A stretch of 42,663 nucleotides of DNA from an uncultured Lachnospiraceae bacterium (GTDB lineage: Bacteria > Bacillota > Clostridia > Lachnospirales > Lachnospiraceae), in assembly GCA_947167155.1 (NCBI GenBank), contig CAMVHB010000015.1, positions 1 to 42,663 on the forward strand, written 5' to 3'. Positions 1 to 7,966 of the stretch are shown here, in pieces. The notes below the pieces were generated by a model. The model worked only from the letters and a program-made list of their open reading frames with translations. It did no database searches and was not told the DNA's origin. Each line of letters opens with the position of its first letter. Within the stretch, counting starts at the first letter, position 1. Made by a program: the position numbers and the translations under genes.

Positions 1-2
1 CG

Positions 3-1283
3 GCTATCCTTTCGGCAGCATTTTTGACAGGCGCATTCGCATTCGGCTGCGGCGCGACAGGGAGCAATATCACAAGCGCGATAAACTCCGCAGCGGCAGA
101 GGGTATTGAAAACCTGATCTCACAGGCAAAGGCAAACAGCGATACTTCATCATCCACACAGGAAGAGTCATCTTCAACAACTGCCACAGCAGTGACAGTC
201 TCGACGGACAGTGAGCTTTATTCAAACAGGGACATCACCCAGACCGCGGATACATCAAGCGCAAAGACCATTAATCTCGAGAGCGGGAAGAATGTGGAGA
301 TCACGGAGGAAGGCGTTTACATTATAAAGGGAAATGTCACTGAATCGACCATCATAGTCTCGGCTCCGGAGGACGCAAAGGTGCAGCTGGTCCTCGACGG
401 AGTGACAGTCACGAATGAATCGACTCCCGTCATATATGTAAAGACTGCTGACAAGGTCTTCGTTACTACCACATCTTCAGAGAACACACTTACCGTAAAT
501 GGAACCTTCACAAGCGACGGCGACACAAAGACGGACGCAGTGATCTTTTCAAAGTCAGACCTGACACTTAACGGAACAGGAACGCTTACAATAGTATCAA
601 AGGCAAAGAATGCAGTATCCAGCAAGGACGACCTTATCGTGACAGGCGGGACATACGTGATCACGGCAGCGAAGAAGGGTTTTGAAGCAAATGACAATCT
701 TGCATTCGCGGACGGAACATTCACGATAAACGCAGGAGAGGCAATGGAAGGTACGAATGTGGTATTTGACGGCGGGACCTTTGATATCACGGCTTCTGAC
801 GATGGCGTCAACGCTACGGCAAATACTACCGACATTCCTGTAGCGATCACGATCAACGGCGGTACGCTCAATATCAATATGGGCGCAGGAGACACGGACG
901 CACTCGACTCAAACGGCGACCTCATCATAAACGGCGGCACGGTAAATATTTCGGCACAGTTCGCCTTCGACTTTGATGGCAAGGGAGAACTGAACGGCGG
1001 AACTGTTACAGTAAACGGCTCTGAGGTTACCTCCATCACGAACTCCATGATGATGGGAGGCGGCGGAAGGATGCAGGGCGGCAACATGGGAAACGGCACG
1101 ATGCCTGAAGGAAATTCAAACGGGGACCGGACGGTCCCCGATGGTCAGGGATTCGGCGGACAGGCTCCCGATGGCCAGAACTTTGGCGGACAGGCTCCCG
1201 ATGGTCAGAATTTCGGCGGTCAGATGGCTCCCAATGGAAATATGCGCGGCGGAAGGAAGCAGGCGATCAGTCAGACCAGTTGA
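3..1283 (+). CDS. Cthe_2159-type carbohydrate-binding lipoprotein-like protein, 5'-partial
   Basis: The frame is open from the window edge, so the true start lies upstream; the first visible residues (AILSAAFLTGAFAFGC) match the signal region of the next gene. The hydrophobic stretch ending in Cys looks like a lipoprotein signal, though the -3/-2 residues (Ala-Phe) are not ideal. The body has the repeating Gly/Asp/Asn turns of the Cthe_2159 family (for example VVFDGGTFDITASDDGVNA and ALDSNGDLIINGG), beta-helix proteins reported to bind polygalacturonate. The last ~75 residues form a Met/Gly/Asn/Gln-rich tail with GGQAPDGQNF repeats. Likely role: surface-anchored glycan binding. The family call rests on motif recall only. 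Confidence 0.8.
   Translation, partial: AILSAAFLTGAFAFGCGATGSNITSAINSAAAEGIENLISQAKANSDTSSSTQEESSSTTATAVTVSTDSELYSNRDITQTADTSSAKTINLESGKNVEITEEGVYIIKGNVTESTIIVSAPEDAKVQLVLDGVTVTNESTPVIYVKTADKVFVTTTSSENTLTVNGTFTSDGDTKTDAVIFSKSDLTLNGTGTLTIVSKAKNAVSSKDDLIVTGGTYVITAAKKGFEANDNLAFADGTFTINAGEAMEGTNVVFDGGTFDITASDDGVNATANTTDIPVAITINGGTLNINMGAGDTDALDSNGDLIINGGTVNISAQFAFDFDGKGELNGGTVTVNGSEVTSITNSMMMGGGGRMQGGNMGNGTMPEGNSNGDRTVPDGQGFGGQAPDGQNFGGQAPDGQNFGGQMAPNGNMRGGRKQAISQTS
1155..1232 (+). repeat. 30-bp in-frame tandem repeat coding GGQAPDGQNF
   Basis: Two near-identical 30-bp units (1155-1184 and 1185-1214) and a partial third (from 1215) encode GGQAPDGQNF twice and then GGQMAPNGN. They lie in the C-terminal tail of the first Cthe_2159-type gene and have no counterpart in its downstream paralog, so the tail was gained or lost after duplication. 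Confidence 0.8.
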
Positions 1284-1285
1284 AA

Positions 1286-1321
1286 AATGAACCTCCTTTG
1301 TGTAGAATGCACAGGTTCATT
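1286..1321 (+). terminator. Stem-loop between the two paralogs, probably a decayed terminator
   Basis: A perfect 9-bp stem (1286-1294 with 1313-1321, aatgaacct/aggttcatt) follows the first paralog's stop. No T-run follows it, so it should terminate poorly and allow read-through into the second paralog. The flanking sequence resembles the working terminator after the second paralog (gttga-aaaa, tgtag, tgcac), as if both came from one duplicated unit. Confidence 0.4.
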
Positions 1322-1364
1322 AAGGAAAAGCATTCTCAAAAAATAGAAGTACAGGAGGCACATT

Positions 1365-2417
1365 TTGAAAAAGAACAATAATGCAAAAATAGCAGCTGTC
1401 CTTTCGACAGCGTTTCTGACAGGCGCTTTCGCCTTTGGCTGCGGCGCCAATGGAAGCAGCGTTTCCGATAAGATAAACTCCGCGCTGTCAAGCGGGGTCG
1501 AGAGCCTGACCTCACAGTTAAGCTCAGCTGTATCGGCTGCTTCATCAGCCATCTCTGATGCAGTTTCAGTAAACAGTGAACTTTATTCAGACAGGGATCT
1601 TGCCCAGACGGCAGACACTGCAAATGCAAAGACCATTACCCTTGAAAGCGGGAAGAATACAGACATCACTGAGGAAGGCGTCTATGTGATAAAGGGCAAT
1701 GCCACGGAGACGACGATCAATGTTGCAGCGCCTGATAATGCAAAGGTGCAGCTGGTCCTTGACGGCGTGACCGTCACGAATTCCTCAACTCCCGTGATAT
1801 GTGTAAAGACAGCTGACAAGGTCTTCGTTACGACCGCATCCCAGGAGAATACACTTATTGTAAATGGTGAAATCCCGGAAAGCGGCGACACGGATTACGA
1901 TGCTGTGATCTTCTCAAAATCCGACCTGACGATGAACGGAACCGGGACCCTCAGCATTATATCGAAGGCTGAGGATGCCATAACAAGCAAGGATGACCTT
2001 ATCGTGACCGGAGGCACCTATGTGATCACTACCGCGGATAAGGCTCTTGAAGCAAATGACAATCTTGCTTTTGCAGGCGGCGCCTTTACCATAAATGCGA
2101 AGGAAGCGATGGAGGGAACGAATGTGGTATTTGACGGCGGCACCTTTGAAATAACAGCTTCCGATGACGGCGTCAACGCATCGCAGAATACTACAGAAAT
2201 CCCGGTAGCCCTCACCATAAACGGTGGAACGCTGAATATCACAATGGGAGCGGGAGATACTGACGCGCTCGACTCAAACGGCGACCTCATCATAAACGGC
2301 GGTACAATAAATATCACAGGTCAGTCTCCCTTCGATTATGACGGCAAGGGTGAGCTGAACGGCGGAACAGTCACTGTGAACGGCAATGTGGTCACCAAGC
2401 TGACAAAATCAAGATAA
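1365..2417 (+). CDS. Cthe_2159-type carbohydrate-binding lipoprotein-like protein, second copy
   Basis: This is a 350-residue tandem paralog of the upstream gene with the same order of parts: lipoprotein-like signal (residues ~8-27, ending FAFGCG), a Ser/Ala-rich linker, and a beta-helix-like body with repeated Gly-Gly-Thr/Asp-Gly turns. The start is TTG at 1365, chosen because AGGAGG lies 6 bases upstream (1353-1358) and because the signal peptide then begins correctly (MKKNNNAK). It ends straight after the body (VTKLTKSR) and lacks the Gly/Met/Gln tail of copy one. Known members of the family bind pectic glycans; that function here is inferred from family resemblance and from the pectate lyase at 20.2-24.3 kb. 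Confidence 0.82.
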   Translation: MKKNNNAKIAAVLSTAFLTGAFAFGCGANGSSVSDKINSALSSGVESLTSQLSSAVSAASSAISDAVSVNSELYSDRDLAQTADTANAKTITLESGKNTDITEEGVYVIKGNATETTINVAAPDNAKVQLVLDGVTVTNSSTPVICVKTADKVFVTTASQENTLIVNGEIPESGDTDYDAVIFSKSDLTMNGTGTLSIISKAEDAITSKDDLIVTGGTYVITTADKALEANDNLAFAGGAFTINAKEAMEGTNVVFDGGTFEITASDDGVNASQNTTEIPVALTINGGTLNITMGAGDTDALDSNGDLIINGGTINITGQSPFDYDGKGELNGGTVTVNGNVVTKLTKSR

Positions 2418-2451
2418 AGCCTGAAGATTTAAGCGGTTGAGAAAAACTGAG

Positions 2452-2495
2452 CCTTCGTGTAGGATAGGAAGAATCCTGCACGAAGGTCTTTTTTT
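2452..2495 (+). terminator. Intrinsic terminator abutting the MATE start codon
   Basis: A 13-bp stem (2452-2464 with 2474-2486, one G-U pair) with a 9-base loop is followed by TCTTTTTTT ending at 2495. The next base begins the ATG of the MATE gene. The GAAGG at the end of the 3' arm (2482-2486) sits 9 bases before that ATG and is its only visible Shine-Dalgarno sequence, so the hairpin both ends the upstream unit and hides the ribosome site of the next gene. Confidence 0.85.
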
Positions 2496-3836
2496 ATGGA
2501 AAAAGAAATTGAGATACAAACAACAGGCAAGCTCATAAAGACTATTTTTGCGCTGTCGATCCCGACCATGACGGAGGAGATCCTCTCGACTCTCCTTCAA
2601 TACGCGGATACCGCGATGGTGGGGCGGCTCGGCGAAAAGGCCACAGCCTCTGTGAGCGTCACAACAACGATAGGCTGGCTTACGGGGGCGGTCATCTACG
2701 CGCTCGGGACAGGGATATTGTCGCTTATTTCAAACGCGTACGGTGCCGATGACCGCAGAAAGGCAAAGCACCTTTCCCATCTTGCAGTAAAGCTTTCTGT
2801 CTTTTCAGGGATAATAATAGGCGCGCTCTCACTTTTGCTCTCACCCGTGATCCCCGTGTGGATGGGCGCTCAGGAGGATATAAGGCAGCAGGCGTCCATA
2901 TATTACGCCATCATTTCGCTTCCGATGATATTCAGGAGTATCACCGCGATTCTCGGCTCTTCAATAAGGGCGGTCCAGAATACAAAGGATCCGATGAAGA
3001 TCAGCATCATTTCAAATATCGTAAATATAGTGCTCGACTTCATCCTGATCTATCCCGCGAACCTCGGCGTCACGGGCGCTGCCATCGCGACTGCGATCTC
3101 ATACACGCTTTCGGGAATCCTTACCATTATTCTCTTCAGACGGACAGAATTTCTGAATCCGCAGAAGGGCTCTTTTTCGCTGTTCAAAAAAACTCCGAAA
3201 GCCATCGTGAGGGAGTATACGAAGGTGGCTCTTCCGCTCGTACTTTCAAGTGTCGTTTCATGCCTCGGCTATGTGGTGTTTGCGGCACTCGTGAGCAGGA
3301 TGGGGACGACAGTATTCGCCGCCCATTCCATCGCTGTAAACGCGGAGACTATCTTCTACATTCCCGGCTACGGCCTTCGGACAGCCTCGGCTGCATTGAT
3401 CGGTGCTGCCATCGGGGAGGGCGATCCCGAAAAAAAGAAAAAGTACTGTATCATAACCGTTGCCTTCACGGTAATGCTGATGTTTTTGACCGGAGTGACA
3501 TTATTCTTTACGGCAGGACCTCTGATGAGCCTCTTTACTCCGTCTTCTGAAGTCATAAGCCTCGGTGCCCACTGCCTTCGGCTGGTCGCGTTTTCGGAGC
3601 CCTTTTTCGGGCTTATGGTCGCGATGGAGGGCATCTTCTACGGCACGGGCAAAACGCTCTGGCCCTTTGTCGTTGAAACTATCTCCATGTGGGGGATAAG
3701 GATAGCGGGCTGCGCTATCGGGATCAATCTTTTCTCCTTTGAACTTTCATCTGTTTGGTATATGATGATAATCGATAATGTTGTGAAGGCGATTCTTCTG
3801 ACGTTTCCGTTTTTTTTCAAACGTTACCGGAGGTAG
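2496..3836 (+). CDS. MATE family multidrug/toxin efflux transporter
   Basis: This is a 446-residue polytopic membrane protein with the MATE layout: two homologous halves and about twelve hydrophobic segments. The N-terminus has the typical run in the first helices (ALSIPTMTEEILSTLLQYAD, then MVGRLGE). MATE proteins export cationic drugs, dyes or metabolites using a Na+ or H+ gradient; the substrate cannot be read here. The ATG directly follows a terminator T-run and its GAAGG ribosome site lies in the terminator stem. The CDF exporter begins 3 bases after the stop, so the two are probably co-translated. Confidence 0.9.
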   Translation: MEKEIEIQTTGKLIKTIFALSIPTMTEEILSTLLQYADTAMVGRLGEKATASVSVTTTIGWLTGAVIYALGTGILSLISNAYGADDRRKAKHLSHLAVKLSVFSGIIIGALSLLLSPVIPVWMGAQEDIRQQASIYYAIISLPMIFRSITAILGSSIRAVQNTKDPMKISIISNIVNIVLDFILIYPANLGVTGAAIATAISYTLSGILTIILFRRTEFLNPQKGSFSLFKKTPKAIVREYTKVALPLVLSSVVSCLGYVVFAALVSRMGTTVFAAHSIAVNAETIFYIPGYGLRTASAALIGAAIGEGDPEKKKKYCIITVAFTVMLMFLTGVTLFFTAGPLMSLFTPSSEVISLGAHCLRLVAFSEPFFGLMVAMEGIFYGTGKTLWPFVVETISMWGIRIAGCAIGINLFSFELSSVWYMMIIDNVVKAILLTFPFFFKRYRR

Positions 3837-3839
3837 GAT

Positions 3840-5015
3840 ATGCTCGAGGATATGGAAAGAGATGCATATGTGAAGCAGGAGGCTGCGACGAGCGCCGCAG
3901 AGCGAAGCAAAAAGATAGTAAAGACGAGTATCATCGGGATACTTGCAAATGTGCTCCTTGTAGTATTCAAGATCATTGTAGGGCTTTCGGTGAAATCCAT
4001 CGCCATCGTAATGGACGCCGTGAACAACCTCTCCGATGCGGCAAGCTCTGTCATCACCATAGTCGGGGCGAAGCTTGCACAGAAGCCCGCCGACAAGAAG
4101 CATCCCTTCGGACACGGCAGGATAGAATACTTGAGTGCGATGGTCATCTCCGTGATAGTCCTTTACGCGGGCGTGACGGCGATGATCGAGTCGATCAAAA
4201 AGATAATAGAGCCCGACATCCCCGATTATTCCGTCGCTTCATTGATAATAGTCGCAGCTGCTGTTCTCGTGAAGATCATTCTCGGACGTTTCGTGAAGTC
4301 TGTCGGCGAGAAGATCAATTCGGATTCCCTCATCAATTCCGGGAAGGACGCTTTGATGGATTCCATTATCTCTGCGTCGACTCTTGTATCAGCCGCGATA
4401 TTCCTGATCTTCGGGCTTTCGCTCGAGGCCTGGCTCGGCGCCATTATCTCCGCATTCATCATCAAGTCCGGACTTGAAATGCTTCGTGAGACGCTTTCAA
4501 AGATATTGGGCGAGCCCGCTGACATTGAACTTGCGATGAAGGTCAAAGAGACATTATTATCGCATGAAGAGATTTCGGGCGTCTATGACATGATAATCCA
4601 CGATTACGGTCCGGACACGAAAAACGGCTCAGTTCATATCGAGGTTCCGGATACCTTCACGGCTTCGGATATAGACAGGCTGAACCGCAAGCTCACGGTG
4701 GAGATCTATTTCAAATATAATGTCATACTTACGGCCATCGGTATATATTCGATAAATACTTCCGATCCCGAAGCGATCGAAGTACGGGAGAATATAAAGA
4801 GCATCGTGATGAATATCCCTTATGTCCTTCAGATGCACGGCTTTTATCTGAACGAAGAAGAGAAGACGATCCGCTTTGATGTCGTGATCAGTTTTGACGC
4901 GAAGAAGAGAAGCGACGTATATGAGAAGGTCATTGAAGAGGTTCAGAGCGCATATCCCGATCATACTCTCCAGATAGCGCTCGATACCGATTATACTCAG
5001 GAGGAAATGGTATAG
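3840..5015 (+). CDS. Cation diffusion facilitator, probable Mn2+ exporter (MntE-like)
   Basis: This 391-residue CDF transporter has six membrane segments (residues ~28-215), the conserved KHPFGHGR loop (~87-94) and a cytosolic C-terminal dimer domain (~225-390). The metal-site motifs are N62xxxD66 in helix 2 and D170xxxD174 in helix 5. Zn-type CDFs usually carry HD/HD here, while Mn-type proteins such as pneumococcal MntE carry ND/DD, so Mn2+ export is the best inference. The C-terminal domain is longer than in minimal CDFs. The start is ATG 3840, with GGAGG about 6 bases upstream overlapping the MATE stop. The terminator at 5050-5082 closes the unit. Confidence 0.88.
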   Translation: MLEDMERDAYVKQEAATSAAERSKKIVKTSIIGILANVLLVVFKIIVGLSVKSIAIVMDAVNNLSDAASSVITIVGAKLAQKPADKKHPFGHGRIEYLSAMVISVIVLYAGVTAMIESIKKIIEPDIPDYSVASLIIVAAAVLVKIILGRFVKSVGEKINSDSLINSGKDALMDSIISASTLVSAAIFLIFGLSLEAWLGAIISAFIIKSGLEMLRETLSKILGEPADIELAMKVKETLLSHEEISGVYDMIIHDYGPDTKNGSVHIEVPDTFTASDIDRLNRKLTVEIYFKYNVILTAIGIYSINTSDPEAIEVRENIKSIVMNIPYVLQMHGFYLNEEEKTIRFDVVISFDAKKRSDVYEKVIEEVQSAYPDHTLQIALDTDYTQEEMV

Positions 5016-5049
5016 AACTGTTAATTTTTTCTAATATATGTTAAAATGG

Positions 5050-5082
5050 GCGCGGGTGTTGTTACATGAACCCGCGCTTTTT
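5050..5082 (+). terminator. Intrinsic terminator after the MATE-CDF unit
   Basis: A perfect 8-bp GC-rich stem (gcgcgggt 5050-5057, acccgcgc 5070-5077) with a 12-base loop is followed by TTTTT. It lies 34 bases after the CDF stop and 31 bases before the next start. Confidence 0.88.
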
Positions 5083-5113
5083 ATGCGCCGGCTAAGAAGG
5101 GAGGATCGGATTT

Positions 5114-7474
5114 ATGGTGACCTTTCTGACAAGCAGCTTTGTGGAATACATGGATTATTCCGACAGTGATATATCGCCGATAATCGATGAAAACGGTTTT
5201 GTTTCAAATCTTTTGTCTGTATGGAAGCCGGACAGCAGTTTTCTTTTCGTTGCTTCCGATCCCGATGATTATGAAAATACAAGAAAGGTAAAGGCCAGAC
5301 TCATAAACGCACTGCTTGTTTCAGGCTTCTCGATAGGGGAGTCCGTGATCCTTGACAGGAGCACGATGGGTCTTGCAGCGGAGCTTGTAAAAGGGGCTGA
5401 TGTGATCTACCTTTCCGGCGGGCATGCTCCGACGCAGAACCGATTTTTTAAAGAGATCGGACTGAAAGAGCTCCTCAAAGACTTTGACGGTGTAGTTATT
5501 GGCCTTTCCGCAGGCTCGGTAAATGCCGCGGAAAATGTATATCTCATACCGGAGCTTCCCGGAGAGGCGGTGGATCCCGGCTTTTCAAGAGAAGGCGAAG
5601 GACTTGGGCTTACCGATATCAATATTGTTCCTCACAGTAATTATTTTTGGACGAAGATACTCGACGGGCTTTCCTTCTTTGATGACATACTGCTGAAGGA
5701 CAGCGCCGGGCGGAAACTTTATTTCATACAGGACGGGAGCTACTTCATCATAAAGGACGGTGAGTGGAAGTTCTTCGGTGAGGGCGATATCATCGAGAAC
5801 AAAACGGTCCGGCACATCAGTACCTGTATAGACAGTGACATCTTTTCGGCCGTCATGAGAGACGGGTATGAGCTCGTATTTGAGATCACAAACAGGGAAG
5901 AAGGCAAGATAAGTTTCAAACACATAAGCGACAGGTTCAGATCATTCGGGATAAGCGAGGAACTGTCCGATTACAGAACTCTCATTGATATGATCACGGA
6001 CAGATTCGTGATCGAAAATGAAAAAGAGCAGATCAGGCTTGAGACACAGAAGGACTTTGTTACAAAAGAGATCGAGCACGACGGTGAATTCGCGCGCGCC
6101 TTCCACTTTGAGATGCCCGACGGGATCTATACCGAAAACCTCAGGATGAGAAGAAATTTCCTGAACGGAAGAAGGACCTTCTGCATTATATATGAATCCA
6201 CCGCCATGGCGAACCGCGACTGGATGACGGATGTCTTTTCAAGAGAAGGCTTCATCGCAAGAATGAAGGAGATACTCCCCAAGCTTGATATTTCCGCAGG
6301 CTGCTCGATAGTTTACGCAAATATCAAAAACTTCAAGACCGTAAACGAGGTCCTGGGAGAGCAGAGCGGAGACATGGTCATATTCCAGCTTCGTGACAGG
6401 TTGAAGAGATATCTTGAGCCTATTGTTTTGAGCCGCTTCGAAAGCGACCATTTCATAATGCTCGTAGACAACAGCTTTCTTTCGGAGGAGAATCTCAAGG
6501 AGCTTTGTTCAGACACCTATGAGGAGCGCTTCAAGAAGTTTTCCTTTACGATAAGGCTCGGGATATACAGGCTCCTGGAAGACGACAGGACCCAGTCCCC
6601 CATACATATGGCCGATCGCGCGAAGCTTGCGGAAAAGCTGATGAGGGAGGATTCCATCCGTCTGTGGAATTATTATGATGAAGAGATCAGAGTCAATTAT
6701 CTGAGGCAGGGGCTTCTCATCTCGGATCTCAAGGACTCCATCAAAAACGACGAGTTCAAGGCATATTATCAGCCCATCGTGGATGCCTGTTCCAGAAAGA
6801 TAATAAGCGCGGAGGCTCTCGTCCGCTGGGATCATCATACACTAGGAATGGTTTCGCCCGGTGAGTTCATCCCCGCATTTGAAAATTCGGGGAAGATATC
6901 CCAGGTGGATGACTATATGATAGAAAAGGTCACGAACTTTCAGAATGCGAGGAGGAAGGTTGGAAAGAAGACAGTGCCTGTTTCCGTGAACCTTTCGAGG
7001 ATAGATTTTTATGATTATCTTCTTCTCGATCATCTTTCGGAGATAGCGGAAAATAATGAAGATATTGCTTCCATTATCAGGCTTGAGGTGACGGAGTCCG
7101 CCTATGCCGCGCTTGAAAGCGGGGCGATGGATTTCCTCCGGCAGATGAGGAGACTTGAGATACCCATACTTCTTGACGACTACGGCAGCGGGATGTCTTC
7201 ACTTTCAACTCTTGAAAGCTTTGACTTTGACATAGTGAAGCTTGACATGGGTTTTGTCAGAAAGATAGGGAAGAGCCAGAAGGCGGAATCCATCATCAGA
7301 TCGACCATAGACCTCTCACACGGTATCGGAGCGAGAGTCGTTGCGGAGGGAGTTGAGACTGCCGAGCAGCATGCGTTTTTGTATTATTCAGGCTGTGATA
7401 TGATACAGGGCTATTATTTTTACAAACCGCTTCCGCAGGATGCTTTCGCAGAGCTTCTCTCCGGGGAAGGATAA
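5114..7474 (+). CDS. Fusion protein: S51-type peptidase domain, degenerate GGDEF, EAL phosphodiesterase
   Basis: This is a single 786-residue frame with no frameshift. Residues ~1-235 look like peptidase family S51 (dipeptidase E/cyanophycinase type): YLSGGHAPTQ at ~99-108, a nucleophile elbow GLSAGS with Ser132, and a GLGL...PH element with His174. Residues ~236-365 are a linker of unknown type. Residues ~366-535 are GGDEF-like, but the active-site loop reads RFESDHF (441-447), so cyclase activity is unlikely. Residues ~536-786 are an EAL domain with the expected elements: EAL 567-569, Asn626 in SVNLS, EVTE 658-661, Asp688-Asp689, Lys709, AEGVE 744-748, Gln765. It should hydrolyse c-di-GMP in the cytosol; I see no membrane segment. 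The ATG is preceded by AAGGGAGG at ~9 bases. The S51 substrate is unknown; the domain may act as a sensor. Confidence 0.85.
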   Translation: MVTFLTSSFVEYMDYSDSDISPIIDENGFVSNLLSVWKPDSSFLFVASDPDDYENTRKVKARLINALLVSGFSIGESVILDRSTMGLAAELVKGADVIYLSGGHAPTQNRFFKEIGLKELLKDFDGVVIGLSAGSVNAAENVYLIPELPGEAVDPGFSREGEGLGLTDINIVPHSNYFWTKILDGLSFFDDILLKDSAGRKLYFIQDGSYFIIKDGEWKFFGEGDIIENKTVRHISTCIDSDIFSAVMRDGYELVFEITNREEGKISFKHISDRFRSFGISEELSDYRTLIDMITDRFVIENEKEQIRLETQKDFVTKEIEHDGEFARAFHFEMPDGIYTENLRMRRNFLNGRRTFCIIYESTAMANRDWMTDVFSREGFIARMKEILPKLDISAGCSIVYANIKNFKTVNEVLGEQSGDMVIFQLRDRLKRYLEPIVLSRFESDHFIMLVDNSFLSEENLKELCSDTYEERFKKFSFTIRLGIYRLLEDDRTQSPIHMADRAKLAEKLMREDSIRLWNYYDEEIRVNYLRQGLLISDLKDSIKNDEFKAYYQPIVDACSRKIISAEALVRWDHHTLGMVSPGEFIPAFENSGKISQVDDYMIEKVTNFQNARRKVGKKTVPVSVNLSRIDFYDYLLLDHLSEIAENNEDIASIIRLEVTESAYAALESGAMDFLRQMRRLEIPILLDDYGSGMSSLSTLESFDFDIVKLDMGFVRKIGKSQKAESIIRSTIDLSHGIGARVVAEGVETAEQHAFLYYSGCDMIQGYYFYKPLPQDAFAELLSGEG

Positions 7475-7488
7475 TTCAAAAAAACCGG

Positions 7489-7518
7489 TTGACACAAACG
7501 CTTTGAGCGTGCTATTAT
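7489..7518 (+). promoter_or_regulatory. Sigma-A type promoter for rpmG-secE-nusG
   Basis: TTGACA (7489-7494), an 18-base spacer ending in TGC, and TATTAT (7513-7518, extended -10 form) lie about 65 bases before rpmG. The promoter overlaps the 5' arm and loop of the terminator at 7496-7549, so start and stop signals share the same DNA. Confidence 0.75.
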
Positions 7519-7549
7519 CTTCAAGCGCGTTTGGGCGTTTATTTTTTTT
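7496..7549 (+). terminator. Terminator of the S51-EAL gene overlapping the rpmG promoter
   Basis: An imperfect 17-bp hairpin (5' arm 7496-7513, 3' arm 7524-7540, several G-U pairs and one bulged T at 7504) is followed by A and eight T (7542-7549). Only transcripts arriving from the S51-EAL gene contain both arms; transcripts starting at the embedded promoter would contain the 3' arm alone and escape termination. Confidence 0.65.
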
Positions 7550-7583
7550 GCAAACAAACATGGAAGGTATCTGAGGTAGGATT

Positions 7584-7733
7584 ATGCGTACAAAGATCAC
7601 TCTCGAGTGCACAGAATGCAAGCACAGAAATTACAATACCACGAAAGAAAAGAAGGAGCATCCCGACAGGATGGAGACAAAGAAGTACTGCCCCTTCTGC
7701 AGAAAGCACACGATGCACAAAGAAACGAAATAA
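7584..7733 (+). CDS. rpmG: 50S ribosomal protein L33, zinc-ribbon form
   Basis: This is a 49-residue protein ([14 protein letters not shown]...) of the usual L33 length. It keeps both zinc pairs, C9xxC12 and C36xxC39, so it is the zinc-dependent paralog rather than the Cys-free form used under zinc starvation. The start is ATG 7584, with GAGGTAGG about 4-10 bases upstream. It heads the rpmG-secE-nusG group, an arrangement common in Firmicutes. Confidence 0.95.
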   Translation: MRTKITLECTECKHRNYNTTKEKKEHPDRMETKKYCPFCRKHTMHKETK

Positions 7734-7745
7734 GGGGTATTCATC

Positions 7746-7961
7746 ATGGCAGAAGCAAAGGAAAAGAAGAAGCGTTCCATAGCTGCTTGGTGGAGCGGGA
7801 TCAGATCGGAGTGGAGCAAGATCGCGTGGCCTGACAGGAAGAAGGTTGGACGACAGACTGTTGCGACCATCATCGTATCCGCGATCATCGCAGTTCTCAT
7901 AGTCTTCTTTGATATGATAATCCGGTTCGGAATTGACCGTGTCATGACTATCGGAGGTTGA
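7746..7961 (+). CDS. secE: Preprotein translocase subunit SecE
   Basis: This 71-residue single-span SecE has the family core W-x-E-W-x-K-x-x-W-P (SEWSKIAWPDRKKV, residues ~21-34), followed by one transmembrane helix (~40-60). It stabilises SecY in the protein export channel. It is short, as usual outside the proteobacteria. It starts 12 bases after rpmG and its stop lies next to the nusG start region, so the three genes are one unit. Confidence 0.95.
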   Translation: MAEAKEKKKRSIAAWWSGIRSEWSKIAWPDRKKVGRQTVATIIVSAIIAVLIVFFDMIIRFGIDRVMTIGG

Positions 7962-7966
7962 TGCGT

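Noticed and set aside
317-1099. Long minus-strand open frame (260 codons) antisense to the first gene
   Set aside because: It arises from the Gly/Asp-rich codon pattern on the plus strand, recurs in the paralog as broken frames, and has no ribosome site or family resemblance.
2858-3550. Second frame of 230 codons inside the MATE gene
   Set aside because: Its Arg/His/Cys-rich composition is typical of an out-of-frame shadow; the MATE frame is clearly coding.
5040-5113. c-di-GMP riboswitch before the EAL gene
   Set aside because: The 98-base gap holds only a plain terminator hairpin and a ribosome site; there is no room for the riboswitch fold.
7761-7850. Possible frameshift in the rpmG-secE-nusG area because two other frames stay open across it
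   Set aside because: Each of the three genes is intact, full length and has its own start; the other frames are shadows.
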